Positions 1 to 10,421 of a stretch of DNA of 64,000 nt are shown here, in pieces (within the stretch, counting starts at the first letter, position 1; each line of letters begins with the position of its first letter). The translations under genes were made by a program, and so were the position numbers. Under the pieces are notes generated by a model that saw nothing but the letters and a program-made list of their open reading frames with translations, had not been told where the DNA came from and searched no databases. The stretch covers positions 620,001 to 684,000 of the forward strand of contig JAKLMB010000017.1 in assembly GCA_022813625.1 (NCBI GenBank), written 5' to 3'. The stretch is from Aaosphaeria pasadenensis. Lineage: Eukaryota > Ascomycota > Dothideomycetes > Pleosporales.

Positions 1-2
1 TT

Positions 3-86
3 TTGGATGAGCCGAGGTTGGACTTGGATGTGCTGGTCCCCACTAGAGTTGAGGGTGAGCACATGTTATACAATTCCATGGCATAG
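3..86 (+). CDS. possible 3' end of an upstream gene (partial)
   Basis: Frame 3 is open from the window edge to a TAG at 84-86. It reads as a protein-like acidic stretch, LDEPRLDLDVLVPTRVEG. A possible splice donor (GTGAGC) follows at about base 55, so the real end may lie elsewhere. The 5' end is outside the window. Nothing here identifies a family, and the stretch could be chance. Confidence 0.2.
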   Translation: MDEPRLDLDVLVPTRVEGEHMLYNSMA

Positions 87-266
87 CTCAATTCTAGCTT
101 ACACTTTACAAACTGATTTAAACTTTTCGACAATCTATATACTGTCAACTTTCTCCTCCGTCTATTTCCACATCACAATACAAGCCATATATCAGCATTC
201 CCCGTAGCTTACCTTCCCTGCTCCAAGCAAGTAACATCACCCATCAAGCAAGCAACAAAACCCACC

Positions 267-1055
267 ATGAAGATCGCAGACCGCACATACATCATCTCAG
301 GCGGCGCCTCAGGCCTCGGCCTCGCGACCGCTCGCGACCTCCACTCCCGCGGCGCCTACGTCTCCCTTCTCGACCTGAACGCCGACTCAGGCGCCTCCAT
401 CGCAACCTCACTCGGCTCGCGGGCCAAGTTCTTCGAAACCGACGTCTCGAGCACCGACTCCATAGCCGCCGCAATCAAAGGCACAATCGAATGGGTCGAA
501 TCGACCGGCAAGCCGATCGGCGGCGTTGTCGCAGGCGCAGGCGTCGGCCTCCCCGGCCTCATCGTCGACAAGAAGAACGAGCCGCTGTCCATCGAGAGCA
601 TCGACTTCGTGCTGAACATCAACCTGCGCGGCACGCTGGACCTGATCCGCCAGGCAGTGCCGTACATGACGACCGCTGCGCCCGAGGGCCCGGATGGCGA
701 GCGCGGCGTCATCATTATGATTGCTTCGTCGGCGGCGTTTGATGGCCAGATGGGCCAGGTTTCGTATGCGGCGTCGAAGGGTGCGGTCGCGGCGTTGACG
801 CTTCCGCTTGCGAGGGATCTGTCGAAGTATGGTATTAGGGCTGTTACGATTGCGCCTGCGCTGTTCGATTCGAATATGACGAAGATGATGAGTAAGAAGG
901 TTAAGCAGAGCTTGGAGAATGCGATGGAGTTTCCGAAGAGGGCGGGTCAGCCGGAGGAGTTCGCGAGGACGGTTAGGGACAGTATCGAGAATGGCATGTT
1001 GAATGGTACGGTGATACGGTTGGATGGTGCTATGAGGATGCCGGCAAGGCTCTGA
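267..1055 (+). CDS. short-chain dehydrogenase/reductase, HSD10-like
   Basis: Intronless, 262 aa, a normal length for a classical SDR. The Rossmann glycine motif SGGASGLG is at residues 11-18. An Asp at the end of beta-2 (LLDLN, about residue 36) suggests NAD(H) preference. The catalytic Ser is at about 154-155, with Tyr167 and Lys171 in YAASK. The overall pattern, including the MIASSAAFDGQMGQ segment, resembles type-2 3-hydroxyacyl-CoA dehydrogenases (HSD17B10), which act in mitochondrial beta-oxidation of branched acyl-CoAs. The substrate is inferred from family resemblance only, and no clear presequence is visible. The start is the first ATG after a stop-containing leader, in the context ACCATGA. 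It is convergent with UTP11, 161 bp apart. The 5' half is rich in C and the 3' half rich in G (see findings). Confidence 0.88.
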   Translation: MKIADRTYIISGGASGLGLATARDLHSRGAYVSLLDLNADSGASIATSLGSRAKFFETDVSSTDSIAAAIKGTIEWVESTGKPIGGVVAGAGVGLPGLIVDKKNEPLSIESIDFVLNINLRGTLDLIRQAVPYMTTAAPEGPDGERGVIIMIASSAAFDGQMGQVSYAASKGAVAALTLPLARDLSKYGIRAVTIAPALFDSNMTKMMSKKVKQSLENAMEFPKRAGQPEEFARTVRDSIENGMLNGTVIRLDGAMRMPARL

Positions 1056-1216
1056 TTGTCTGTCTTAGCTGGTTGGATTCGGTAGCATATATCAGTCACG
1101 TTTAAAGTGGTAGGAGGAAAATAGATAGTCGTGTGAGAGAGACATGGGGTATCATTGTACTATAGCTTTTTTGCGTCATCAGAACGACCAATTCATTCCG
1201 TTCGAGACTTGGGCAA

Positions 1217-2145
1217 TTATCGCTTTCGTTCCCGGACCTTGAACTTGACGCCGTTCTTGTTCGTCCCGCCAATGGTGTTGTTCATCTTCGCTCGTTGCTT
1301 CTCCAGCTCCTCTTCTGCGATTCTCAAATCCCGCTCTTTCGCCTTGACAGCCTCCAGCCGCGCGAGCGCCCGCTCATGCGTCTTCGCGCGCTTGTTCGCC
1401 AGACTCCTCTGCTCTTTCACGGCCAGTGCCTCGGCCTCCTGCTGCTTTTTAGACAATCTCTTCGATTGAAGTCCTTCGTCCTCATCGTCCTCCGCATCCG
1501 CAACGACGACATCCTTCGCCTTCCTCGGCCGATTCCACGCCCTATCCACAAACTCCTCCTCAGTCCCGAACCACTCATCCGCCCTAAACGCATCCTGATC
1601 CTCCTTCTCCCCCACAAAAACCATATGCTTCCCGCTCCTCCCCCCCTCCTCCCCATCCCTAACCGCCTCGACGCCCTCCTCGCCCAGCAAGATCCTCTCC
1701 TCCAACTCCCTCCTCTCCTTCCTCACCATCTGCAGCATCGTCCGAATATAATTCGCGTCCTGCGTCTTGAGCAGCTTCACCACGTCCATCGACAGCGCCG
1801 TGTTGCCCCTCGACGCGACCTTGCGGCCCGCCGAGTCCACCGAGCTACTCAGCATCTTGAAGCTGAACTCGTCCGGGTTCTTCTCCAGCGCCTTCTGCTT
1901 GAGCTGCTTGAGCTTCTTGACCTTGGTCTTGTGGTCTGCGGCCCGCAGCTTGTAGTCCTTGCGCTTCTCGAGGAGTCCCCATTTTTGTCGCTCTTCCGGC
2001 TGCGCGCGCTCGCGGTGGTTGCGGCGTTGGAAGTCCTGTTGTTCTTGTTAGACTTCAGGTTTTCATTGAATTGGGTGTGAGAGGTTTTAATTGGGGTTGG
2101 AATTAGTTTGGTTTGGTTTCTTACCTTTCGTAGGTTTCCAGACAT
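1217..2145 (-). CDS. UTP11: U3 snoRNA-associated protein Utp11
   Basis: Two exons: 2125-2145 (seven codons, MSGNLRK) and 1217-2035, joined across an 89-nt GTAAGA...CAG intron in phase 0, giving 279 aa. Exon 2 opens with DFQRRNHRERAQPEERQKWG and then GLLEKRKDYKLRAADHKTK, the hallmark N-terminus of the Utp11 family. The rest is very basic and helical, with the family segment ILLGEEGVEAV and a KFKVRERKR tail. Utp11 is a component of the SSU processome in the nucleolus, needed for early 18S pre-rRNA processing. The tiny first exon would be missed by an ORF-only call, which would start at the internal Met of MLSSSVDSAG. The family call is firm. Confidence 0.93.
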
Positions 2146-2611
2146 CGTGACGGATTGGATAGCTTGTCGTAGAAGCTATCTGATTATGCTGTATTGGATA
2201 TGGTCTGAGACGCTCAATTCGGAGAGCTCGTTGGGCGGTTTGATAGTAGAGGTTGGGGTTGGGGTGAAAAGTGTAACATGCTGATGCACAGTCTAGAAAT
2301 TTTGGTGTTATCGATAACAGTTGTGCCAAGACTTATTGCCCTTTTGAGCAGTAGCGCAGATGTACTCCAACCTCACAGTAACGTCGTGATGGCATGACAA
2401 AGGACAGCACTTCATAAAGAGAAGGCATGGTTTTGCATGAAACAAGTCTTGGAAATATACATTTAGGAAATATTGTATCATTTGGGAATACTGTACTAAT
2501 TGACCACTTAAGCGCATCGTAAAGCTCAGACAATAAGTATAGTTTCCATCCAAGAGTGTAGAGAAAGAGCAAGGAAATATATATCAAACCATTGGTGAAG
2601 CCATACAACCC
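2146..2611. other. intergenic: UTP11 promoter and 3' flank of the next gene
   Basis: Both neighbours read leftward, so this holds the UTP11 5' flank and the 3' UTR of the 640-aa gene. No ORF here has protein-like composition, and no RNA gene is visible. Confidence 0.5.
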
Positions 2612-4594
2612 TTAGGAAGAGTCTTCGTCATTTTCAACGACTGGTCTCGGTTTCGGCACGCCCTCCACATCCTGGAACTCCACGAACCCCCCGTTCCAAT
2701 CCTTCCCATGGATCTTCTCATTCGAAATCTCCACTCCCCTCTCGAACCTCCTAGGCTTCCCCCACCTAAGATACGTCCACGCAGGCACGATCCTCCGGAC
2801 CCTGAAGCCCTCATTCTCCGTCCCCTGGGCATACTCGGGCGACCAGCGGGTTGAATTAGCGGTCTCCCACCCCCCGCGGCGGTACGCCTCGATGCCGTCC
2901 ATGAGGATGATCTGCGTCAGGGGGCTGTAGTTCCGCGCGGTGTCCTTGTCGTCCTTCGTGTATCCCTGTGGCCACGACTTGCGACGTCGCGGGTCCTCGG
3001 CCTGCATGTCCTCGAAGTTGACGACCTCCATCGTCCTGCCGTCGAAGATGGTTTCTTTGAAGCTGTGCGGGAAGTGGTAGATGGTGTGGGGGTCGCAGCG
3101 CATGATGAGGCTGATGATGCCGGCTTTCACGATGATGTTGTAGAGGTCTCGGCCTATGGCTTTGTAGTGTCTGGTGGAGTTGGATTTGACTTTCGGGTTG
3201 AGGGTCATGATGGGCTCGAGGTGGGTTAGCAGCGCGATTAAGATTTCGTTGACGTGGTCATGGAAATAGTACGGGAGCGTGATTTCGCCGTTGGCATTGC
3301 CTTCAAGTGCCTTGAATATGATATCTGCGTATTTGCGGTTGCGATCGAAGCCTGTGGTGGTCAGTCTGGGGAACGTTTGAAGGTGAGAGGGGTTGTTCGT
3401 TGAATACTTACCGTCTGCGTTTGCCATTTGCTTTTGAACGCGACCTAGTTCCTCCAGTTGACTCCTATGGCCACCGAAGAAGAGATGATGATACACTTGC
3501 TCGAAGATTACATTTCCGATGATGGCACAGACGAGTGCGCGTCTCTTCGGTGCGTAGGTAAACATCTGGTGCCATCCACCCGGCCCTCCAGGTCCGCCAG
3601 AAGCAACACATCCGATGATCCTTACAGTCTCGGGAGCGAATTCAGCCAGACGCTCAGTGAGAGATTCAGTATCGTCGAACTGGAAGTCGAAATACTCCTC
3701 CGAGAGTGCCTCGACAAGATTGATAAGCTGCCAGTGAGCATTGCGCAACTCGACGTCTCGAAGGGCATATTCTGGATGAGCAATATCGTCTGCGGCTAGG
3801 CTTGCTTTGATTGCCTCCGCGACGCGTTTGGCATCGCCCGCATGTTCTTTGAACATCTTCTGGGCGAGCTCGTGGGGGCGGAGTTCCCATTCTGACTTCT
3901 CTTCATCAGGCTTCACGACCCGCTTCTTGACCTTTGGTGGCCTCGGGGCGGGCCGGGGCTTGCGATTACCAAGGGGCATCTTGCTTTGGTTTGTGATTGG
4001 TTTAGGTTGTTGCCCCTTTTGGTATTGACTCTGTTCACTGGCTGCTTCAATAGAGCTCTTAATTTCACGGACACCCTTCTCGCGTTCCTCTGCAGATACG
4101 CCCAGATTATCGGCCTCTACAATGACGTTGCGCACGGCGTTCTCTTTTATTTCGTCCACCTTTTTCGCCCAACGCTCTCTGATCTTCCGTCGTCCCTCTG
4201 GAGAGACTGTTTGTCCACCCTTCCCTCCTGTTGGTATAGTACTTGGTTGCATTATCACGGTACGGGGAGGAGTTTGAGGAGCAAGCACGCGAGGTGGAGC
4301 AGGCTCCTCCAGTACTGTTGTTACTGTGGCACCCGTACCCCAGCCTTCCTCTTCGTCGGGGTTGTAGGAAGATAGTCGACGGCGGAGGGAATTGGGCTCT
4401 TCTGAAGACTCTCCATCACTTGAACTTGATGACGGGCTCTGTGAAGTACCCGATGCTCGTCTCGATTTCGTCACTCGTGCCTCGTACTCTTTGGGAGTCC
4501 TGCGGGTTCCCTGGGGTGGCTGTTCAGGAACGGATCGTCCATTACCAGGAGAGGGTTGAGCGGGGAAAATTGACTTGATAAAGTTGAACGGCAT
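2612..4594 (-). CDS. conserved-looking fungal protein of unknown function
   Basis: I do not recognise a named family. The frame is open for 660 codons but contains a probable 60-nt intron at 3352-3411 (GTAAGT...CACAG, length divisible by three, no stop). Splicing joins QMANAD to GFDRNRKY and gives 640 aa. Residues 1-230 are low-complexity and charged, rich in Ser/Pro/Lys, with an SSSSSDGESSEE patch. The C-terminal 400 residues look globular and contain aromatic helices (IIGNVIFEQVYHHLFFGG). There is no signal peptide or obvious membrane segment. The start ATG at 4594 follows a non-coding leader. A Gly-rich turn (GGPGGPGGW) precedes the globular core. It is probably a real gene, because codon use shows the same C-to-G drift as its neighbours. 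Function is unknown. Confidence 0.8.
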   Translation of the reverse strand: MPFNFIKSIFPAQPSPGNGRSVPEQPPQGTRRTPKEYEARVTKSRRASGTSQSPSSSSSDGESSEEPNSLRRRLSSYNPDEEEGWGTGATVTTVLEEPAPPRVLAPQTPPRTVIMQPSTIPTGGKGGQTVSPEGRRKIRERWAKKVDEIKENAVRNVIVEADNLGVSAEEREKGVREIKSSIEAASEQSQYQKGQQPKPITNQSKMPLGNRKPRPAPRPPKVKKRVVKPDEEKSEWELRPHELAQKMFKEHAGDAKRVAEAIKASLAADDIAHPEYALRDVELRNAHWQLINLVEALSEEYFDFQFDDTESLTERLAEFAPETVRIIGCVASGGPGGPGGWHQMFTYAPKRRALVCAIIGNVIFEQVYHHLFFGGHRSQLEELGRVQKQMANADGKYSTNNPSHLQTFPRLTTTGFDRNRKYADIIFKALEGNANGEITLPYYFHDHVNEILIALLTHLEPIMTLNPKVKSNSTRHYKAIGRDLYNIIVKAGIISLIMRCDPHTIYHFPHSFKETIFDGRTMEVVNFEDMQAEDPRRRKSWPQGYTKDDKDTARNYSPLTQIILMDGIEAYRRGGWETANSTRWSPEYAQGTENEGFRVRRIVPAWTYLRWGKPRRFERGVEISNEKIHGKDWNGGFVEFQDVEGVPKPRPVVENDEDSS

Positions 4595-7500
4595 GTTTGC
4601 GGTACTTTGACAGCTTCAGGTGGAGAGACGGTGTTCGATATGTCGATCTGATACAATCTCTTTCGCAAAGAACTTCAAGAGAAGAAAGTGGAAGTGAAGA
4701 GGTTTTACGGGGAGCTGGATCATCTTTGTTAATAAATGTGGCTTGAGCTTGTCTTTGTTCTCCATTAACAGATTGGAAGTGAAGTGCACGAATCCGCCAG
4801 AGAAGACAAACAAAGGCGTAGAGTTGCAGAGCACCGCAATCCACATTAAGAAACCAGGCTTGTGAAGCCAACTATCAAAAAGGACCTAGGAGGAGCCATC
4901 AGCTTGTGGTAATCGATTAATTTGGTTTGTTTGATTGTGCATGCAGCAAACACATGCAACATTCTTTGGCACTGACTGAGCAATGTCATGTCTGTACAGC
5001 GGTGCTGGGTCACTTTGCAATCTTGAGTCGTCTCCTTAGACTGATACTGTTGGATGATGATGCGTAAACCCTGTTGAACTGTACTCGACTGACACCAATG
5101 CAGACGGAAGTAATGCTCAGCTGTAGTAAGAATGATTTGGTAGGCAAGCAACTGGAACTGTAGATCCAGTGTTACTTCTAGGTGGAGACAAAGCGTGAGG
5201 CTGAACCGATAGGGTACCATTCTACACCTAGCAAACCGTTGTTGTGCATAAGCTTCATTGAGCTGAACAAAAGGCCCCATTTCCGGTGCACACTTCGGTC
5301 GGCCCGAACTTCACCAGATACTACATCATTGTCAGAATATATTGCTCCGGCGGAGTTATCCAGTGGTCATCTTGATGACTGGCTCACTCAAGTGCCTTTC
5401 AGCGTTCGTGGCGACCAGTTCAAATCCCTAATCGAGCTTAGATCGTGTTCCATGAGTTCTCATATAATTTTGCCAGTACATATGAAACGACGTGCAGCAG
5501 GTATTGTTTGGCGCCTATATGTGTTGTGATATCATATGTTGGCCATGAAAAGGTGTTGGATAAAAGGTTTGATCATTCCACTCGTAGGATAACTCTTGCA
5601 AGTAGTACGGCTTAGGCAACCAGATAGAGTGGCAGATTAAACTCTGTCGATAGTTGAAACGACAACCTGCCAATCAGGCAACTATCACGGGTTTGTGCAG
5701 ATTTCGTACAGGGAACTGTCGAGATGCAAGTTCTGGTGGCTTGATTGCCACAGCATAGATTCAACGTGGTGCGACAAGTTCCTGAGGTATGGTTTGACGC
5801 ACGTTGATGATCACAGAGGTGGAACCAAACGATCATTCGAGAAGGGCAGATTCTCATCTTCCTGTTGACACTTGAGAAAATAAACTGGACCACGTAGGTC
5901 CAGGTGTTATTAGCATATGGTTTAGAAGAGTCTGGATACCAGGAATGATAGTAAGGGATGGAAGGCGTGTTCTGATTGGTTGAGCTTGGATGCAGAACCA
6001 ATCGTTATTTCCACCGCTCTGGAATTGCATGGGCATGGCTGAGGTTTGCCGGCAGGACCGAAGTGTCTGAGGCCATCATGCAGTGTATTTGCCTCGTGGA
6101 AAAGAACGAGATGAAGCGGTTGGCTGGCAGAGCATCCACCTCGCGGCAAGGTCATGAGGGGCAGTGAAGTCTGGCTGTGACCAGGCTGAACTGGGCTGAG
6201 GGCTTCAGACTCCAGTAGGCCATAGGGGCAGTGTGGGACACAAGTTGCCTTGTGAAATATGGGGAGGCATTGGACAGGCAAGCAGATGGGAGGGGTACAG
6301 TAGCAATGGTGGACCCTGCCGATAGTAATTATGGAGATGAGGGTGTCGATCGTGGAAATGGAAGCTGGACAGGAAAATGGTGATGTCTAAGTGGATGATG
6401 GCTGAGAAAAGGTGGGTTGAAAGTGACGACGCAACGCTCGACGCCAAGACAACGGTGCTTGAAGCGAATGGAACGAAGAGGGTCCGCTTCTAAAACCCAG
6501 ATCCAAGTGTCAATTCAACAGAGCGATGGTGATTGCTTCGTTCTTCGGCCCTTCTGTCCCTATTTCTAGCGGCTGGGCATCGTATCGAAGCGGGTTATTG
6601 CCGGTAAATACTCGCACAGGTTGGTAGAGATATACTTTGTAGCATTTCCCATGTGCACAGAGCACAAGCCCCCGTCCCAGACCTCAGAGACGGATAACCC
6701 ACTGTAATAGGATAGAGTAGATTGCACGGCGCCAGCGCGCTGTATCGCACAAGCTTAAAGTGGCACGCAGCACGCAGTCGCAGACTGACCTGTGCTGCCG
6801 GGAGCTTCATGTTGTGTGACAGCGGCCCCAGCCTGGGAGAACGGAGGGCTGAGTCAGGCTGTGAGGTGGGAAAGTGGGAAGTGGGAATCGGGGTTTTGGA
6901 TTGGGAGCAGTTCCTGAGCATGGCCCGGGAGACCTTGGGATCCGGTAGGCCGTCGTTTTGGTCGTGTCATGATCTAGAAGCTGGTTCTAGAAAGGATCAG
7001 CACTATAGCCTCTAGGGATCCGCCAGTAGTCAGGTTCAGGTTCAGGTCCAGGTGGTGAGGCAGTAGGCTTCCTCCAGTGAGCGATGGGATTGCGAGTTAG
7101 CGCTGTGGGAATAAGACAGCCGTAAGATATGATACGAAAAGGATAGGACAGGAGAGAGTAAGAGAGAGATGGAAAAGGGTTCGATGGTGAGGAATGGGTT
7201 GGACGCGACGACCAGAACGCCGCCACGCCGTTCTGGGGCGTGCTCATGCGCCCCCAAGGTGACCCTTCCTCCTGGTAAGAAGGATGGGAAGCGATGGGAT
7301 GTGAATGGACATGTCTTTGCCACTTGGATATGTGGACGTAGCTAAGGGCAAGGATGAAGAAGAGATGGTGATGATGGGATGGTATGTGCGTATGAAAGCG
7401 TAAGGATTCATTTTGCATTGAGGCGAGCTAAGCCCGATGTGTGACTAGTGAGTGTAACCTCCACTCATATGGCTTTACCAAGTTTACCAGCAAGTGACCC

Positions 7501-7948
7501 TAGCAAGTCCTAGCAAGTCCTAGCAAGTCCTAGCAAGTCCTAGCAAGTCCAAGTCCATCAGTCCGTCCGACTCTCTCCACTTTGATCCTCCACTACCCAT
7601 ACACTACACTCTACACTCTACACTTACACTTACGACTACAACTACACCTTACGCCCATCACGCCCACGCCCACTCCCACGCCTACGCTACTTGTAACATT
7701 ACAATACACTAATAACCCTACCCTCGCCCTTATTACCTGGAGAAAGTCCCACTTTCTGCAAATCCACCGACTCAAGCACATTCCTACAAGTGCACACACC
7801 ATACCCATACATATCACCACATCATATCCAACTCAACCCATTCATCAATCCAAATCTCGATTGATTACTTCTACTCCGTACACGACAAAGTCGACCTGAA
7901 TTCCCACCATCGAGGATTGCCTTTGTGCTCGCCTCAACTTCCCCCACC
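4595..7948. other. 3.35-kb intergenic region without a supported gene
   Basis: It separates two genes that read away from each other (4594 minus, 7949 plus). ORFs up to 144 codons exist on both strands but have unbiased composition and no motif. From about 7560 to 7940 the plus strand is C/A/T-rich and G-poor, as expected of the 5' leader of the 7949 gene. A perfect tandem repeat lies at 7501-7550. Confidence 0.5.
7501..7550. repeat. 10-bp tandem repeat, 5 perfect copies
   Basis: The unit TAGCAAGTCC is repeated five times without a mismatch. It is flanked on the left by related text (CAGCAAGTGACCC) and on the right by a partial unit (AAGTCC). It lies about 400 bp upstream of the ATG at 7949, in the probable promoter or leader. 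Confidence 0.95.
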
Positions 7949-8620
7949 ATGGCTTTGCCTCTCTTTCGAGACTTCTCCTTTGGCACGCCCGCCTCTCAGC
8001 TCTCCCACGAAGCCGACCGCGCTGCCATGAACGTCTCTCCCACATCAATACTCGCTCAACACCCACGACAGTCACCAACAATACCACCGCCATGTTCCAT
8101 TGGGGATTTGACTACCAAGCTCAGCCAAAATCTACACGTCGAAGTCGAAGAGGATCCGTCCTGTGCCTGGCCCCCAACGGAGGTCTTGCTCGCAGGCTCA
8201 TCAGACGACCTCGCCATGTCGAACGAATCGTTCCAGCCATCACCACCTTGCCAGCCGTATTCGCGCATCTCGACTGCCGTTCTACGCATGCAGCGCCAGT
8301 CCAACATGCGTCTACAGTGCTCCTCCTCCCATGTCAAGGACATCTCGAAGCTTGTGGAAAAGATGGTCGCGGACGAAGAGCAATGCAGCGTTTATGACGC
8401 GTCCAGATCGTCGTTGTCGCTATCTCCAGTCTCCTCCCGCAGCTCTTCGACATCGAGTTCCGAGGACGAGGCCATCGGCATGGATTACTCGCAAGATCAC
8501 GTTCCTCTCCACGCGCTCCACTTTCGAAGGTCCAGCGATCGTCTCCCTGGGACCACCTCCATCACAAAGAACATCCGCATGCGCAAGAAGTCGCGCATTT
8601 CTAAGCGATCATCGAAATAA
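7949..8620 (+). CDS. Ser-rich hypothetical protein
   Basis: Intronless, 223 aa. The ATG at 7949 was chosen over one 24 bp upstream because of its strong context (CCCACCATGG). The N-terminus is MALPLFRDFSFGTPAS. The protein then has acidic and Pro/Ser-rich linkers, a short predicted helix (DISKLVEKMVADEEQC), a Ser-rich run around residues 155-180 followed by an acidic patch, and a basic tail (MRKKSRISKRSSK) that could act as a nuclear localisation signal. There is no recognisable domain, signal peptide or membrane segment. It is likely intrinsically disordered. C-ending codon preference argues that it is translated. I cannot name a family or role. Confidence 0.65.
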   Translation: MALPLFRDFSFGTPASQLSHEADRAAMNVSPTSILAQHPRQSPTIPPPCSIGDLTTKLSQNLHVEVEEDPSCAWPPTEVLLAGSSDDLAMSNESFQPSPPCQPYSRISTAVLRMQRQSNMRLQCSSSHVKDISKLVEKMVADEEQCSVYDASRSSLSLSPVSSRSSSTSSSEDEAIGMDYSQDHVPLHALHFRRSSDRLPGTTSITKNIRMRKKSRISKRSSK

Positions 8621-9379
8621 CTGGTTGCATTTCTATTTACTTAACTTTACAAGGGCATCGCCAAGGTGTTTTGGTTATTATCGGGTTTACGGCGTCTATT
8701 CTTTTACCATTGATACCAAGGGAATGCCGCAGGGATAACAGCGCGCAAAATAAGGAGGGAACAGGGCACATTCAGTTAAGGGAAACTATGAGGCTTCATT
8801 TTGGATGTCCTCGGAACATTGGGTCACATAACTCTGGCTGAGTCGCTCGTACACCGTTTGGAAAGGAAGTGCTCCCTCCACGGTCGAGTCTGGCGTTATT
8901 GCAAAACGACAGGCCTTTTGCGCCGTCGCAAATACTGCTCCGCGAGCTTTCATAGTCGCGAATATATATACAAATTCTTTAACTATTCCTCTACAAGTTT
9001 CTGTGCGTGAAGTACGCTCGTGAAGATGACATTTCCCCCCCCCCCAACCTTGCCTTTTCAAGATTGCTTATCGCACTCAATCCAAAAATATTCGAAATGC
9101 AGGTGGTGCTATTAATGCTCTGAGTGTTTTGAGTATTGCAGGTATCTAACCACGTGATGTTGGGTCCCCAGATCCTGGCTCTCGGGATCGATTAACGAAA
9201 GACGATGACCCACCAAAGGGGAACTTTTTCCCTCTGATCTGATCTGACGAACAAACCCAAGCAACCCCAAGCATTTCGAGCAATCAAATTCCCCTGAACA
9301 TCTCCCGTCCCTCTCCTATCTCCTATTACCTCCCCTTCCTCATCCTCCTTTCTGTCCTGCAGTTCAGTACTGCCCTGTC
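8621..9379. other. intergenic
   Basis: It holds the 3' flank of the 7949 gene and the promoter of the 9380 gene. It contains a C homopolymer run near 9036 and a CACGTG E-box-like site near 9150. No ORF or RNA gene is supported. Confidence 0.45.
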
Positions 9380-10421
9380 ATGTCGGTCCTCGCCCGGAGA
9401 GCCTCCACCCAGCTACTCGCCTCTCGATCCGTCCACCTGCGAATCCAACCGCGACCCGCCAACCTCTCTGAAAGCCGCGAGATCTTGCGCGTCCTACAGC
9501 GCTTCGGAGAGATCAGCACCTACAAGTATCTCCGGGTACGTTAAAACCACCAGTCACAAAAAAGTGCATGGGGCTCCCAACTTCTCGCTCTCTCCGAGAT
9601 TTGCCCAAGATCCACCCAACCTCCCAAAACACACCTCCGTGAACCGGAAACAAATTGCTGACAGTTGTCTTCGTGTTTCGCAATTCGCACAGTACGAGTA
9701 CCACAATCCGGCGGATAACATCGCGCTCGCCATATACCAAGATGATCATGGCGCGCAGCAGGCCTTGAACGCCTCGCCCATCCGTTTCGCACTCGAGCGC
9801 GTCGTCGTCGATGATGTCGGACTTTCCGGCCACAAATCGAGCGGAGGGGATCTGGACGATGAAACGGCCATCGCACCGCCGACTCCGTACACCCCCGGCG
9901 GCAGCAGCGGCCTCAACAGCAGTGCAAACAGTGAACACGATATGGAGACATTGATGCGGCCGAGCCAATTACTCACCCAGTCGTCGCTGCGAAACCGAAC
10001 AGACGCATTGTCATCCTCCTCCTCCTCGTCCGCCGCCGCATCGGAACAAAACATTCACAACTCCGCCTCATCGTCGTCGTCGTCACCCACCCCTCTCCCG
10101 TTCGAAACCCCCGCCACGCGCCCGCCCACCGCGAAGAAGTGGTTCCAAGTGACGGTGGACCGGTCGCGCGTGATCCACCAGGACTTCGTGGAGCGGCAGC
10201 CGTTCTGGAAGCAGTTCGAGCCGACCAAGTCGACGGCGCAGGAGGACCTCGCAAAAGTCGTGCCCCACCCGGGCCTCAGCGACGTCTCCAAGCGCCCGCT
10301 GCACCACCACCGCACCCCGAACCACGTCCTCAAGATGATGTCCCACTACGTCGAGCACGTCATGCCGAGCCTCAGGCAGATGTACGAGGAGGGCGGCAGG
10401 GAGATGAGGGAGAAGAAGTGA
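9380..10421 (+). CDS. RRM-like protein, probably mitochondrial
   Basis: Two exons, 9380-9535 and 9693-10421, with a 157-nt intron (GTACGT donor, CTGAC branch, CACAG acceptor) in phase 0, giving 294 aa. The first 20 residues (MSVLARRASTQLLASRSVHL) are basic with no acidic residue, typical of a mitochondrial presequence. Residues about 20-90 follow a beta-alpha-beta-beta-alpha-beta order like an RNA-recognition motif, including NIALAIYQDDHGAQQALNAS, although the RNP consensus aromatic residues are weak. A long Ser/Ala low-complexity linker follows, then a conserved-looking C-terminal module (KKWFQVTVDRSRVIHQDFV). A role in mitochondrial RNA or translation is inferred from these features only. 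An upstream acceptor at 9664 is possible but would add unconserved sequence. Confidence 0.75.

Noticed and set aside
1295..2080. 261-codon plus-strand ORF
   Set aside because: Leu/Arg-rich antisense shadow of UTP11, which has firm family motifs on the other strand.
4846..5280. 144-codon minus-strand ORF
   Set aside because: No motif, no coding-type codon bias, no splice partners.
5330..5450. Possible degenerate tRNA (CCAGTTCAAATCC near 5415)
   Set aside because: The T-stem does not pair and there is no anticodon arm or acceptor stem.
7501..7550. CRISPR-like array
   Set aside because: Units are 10 bp with no spacers, and the window is eukaryotic. Simple tandem repeat.
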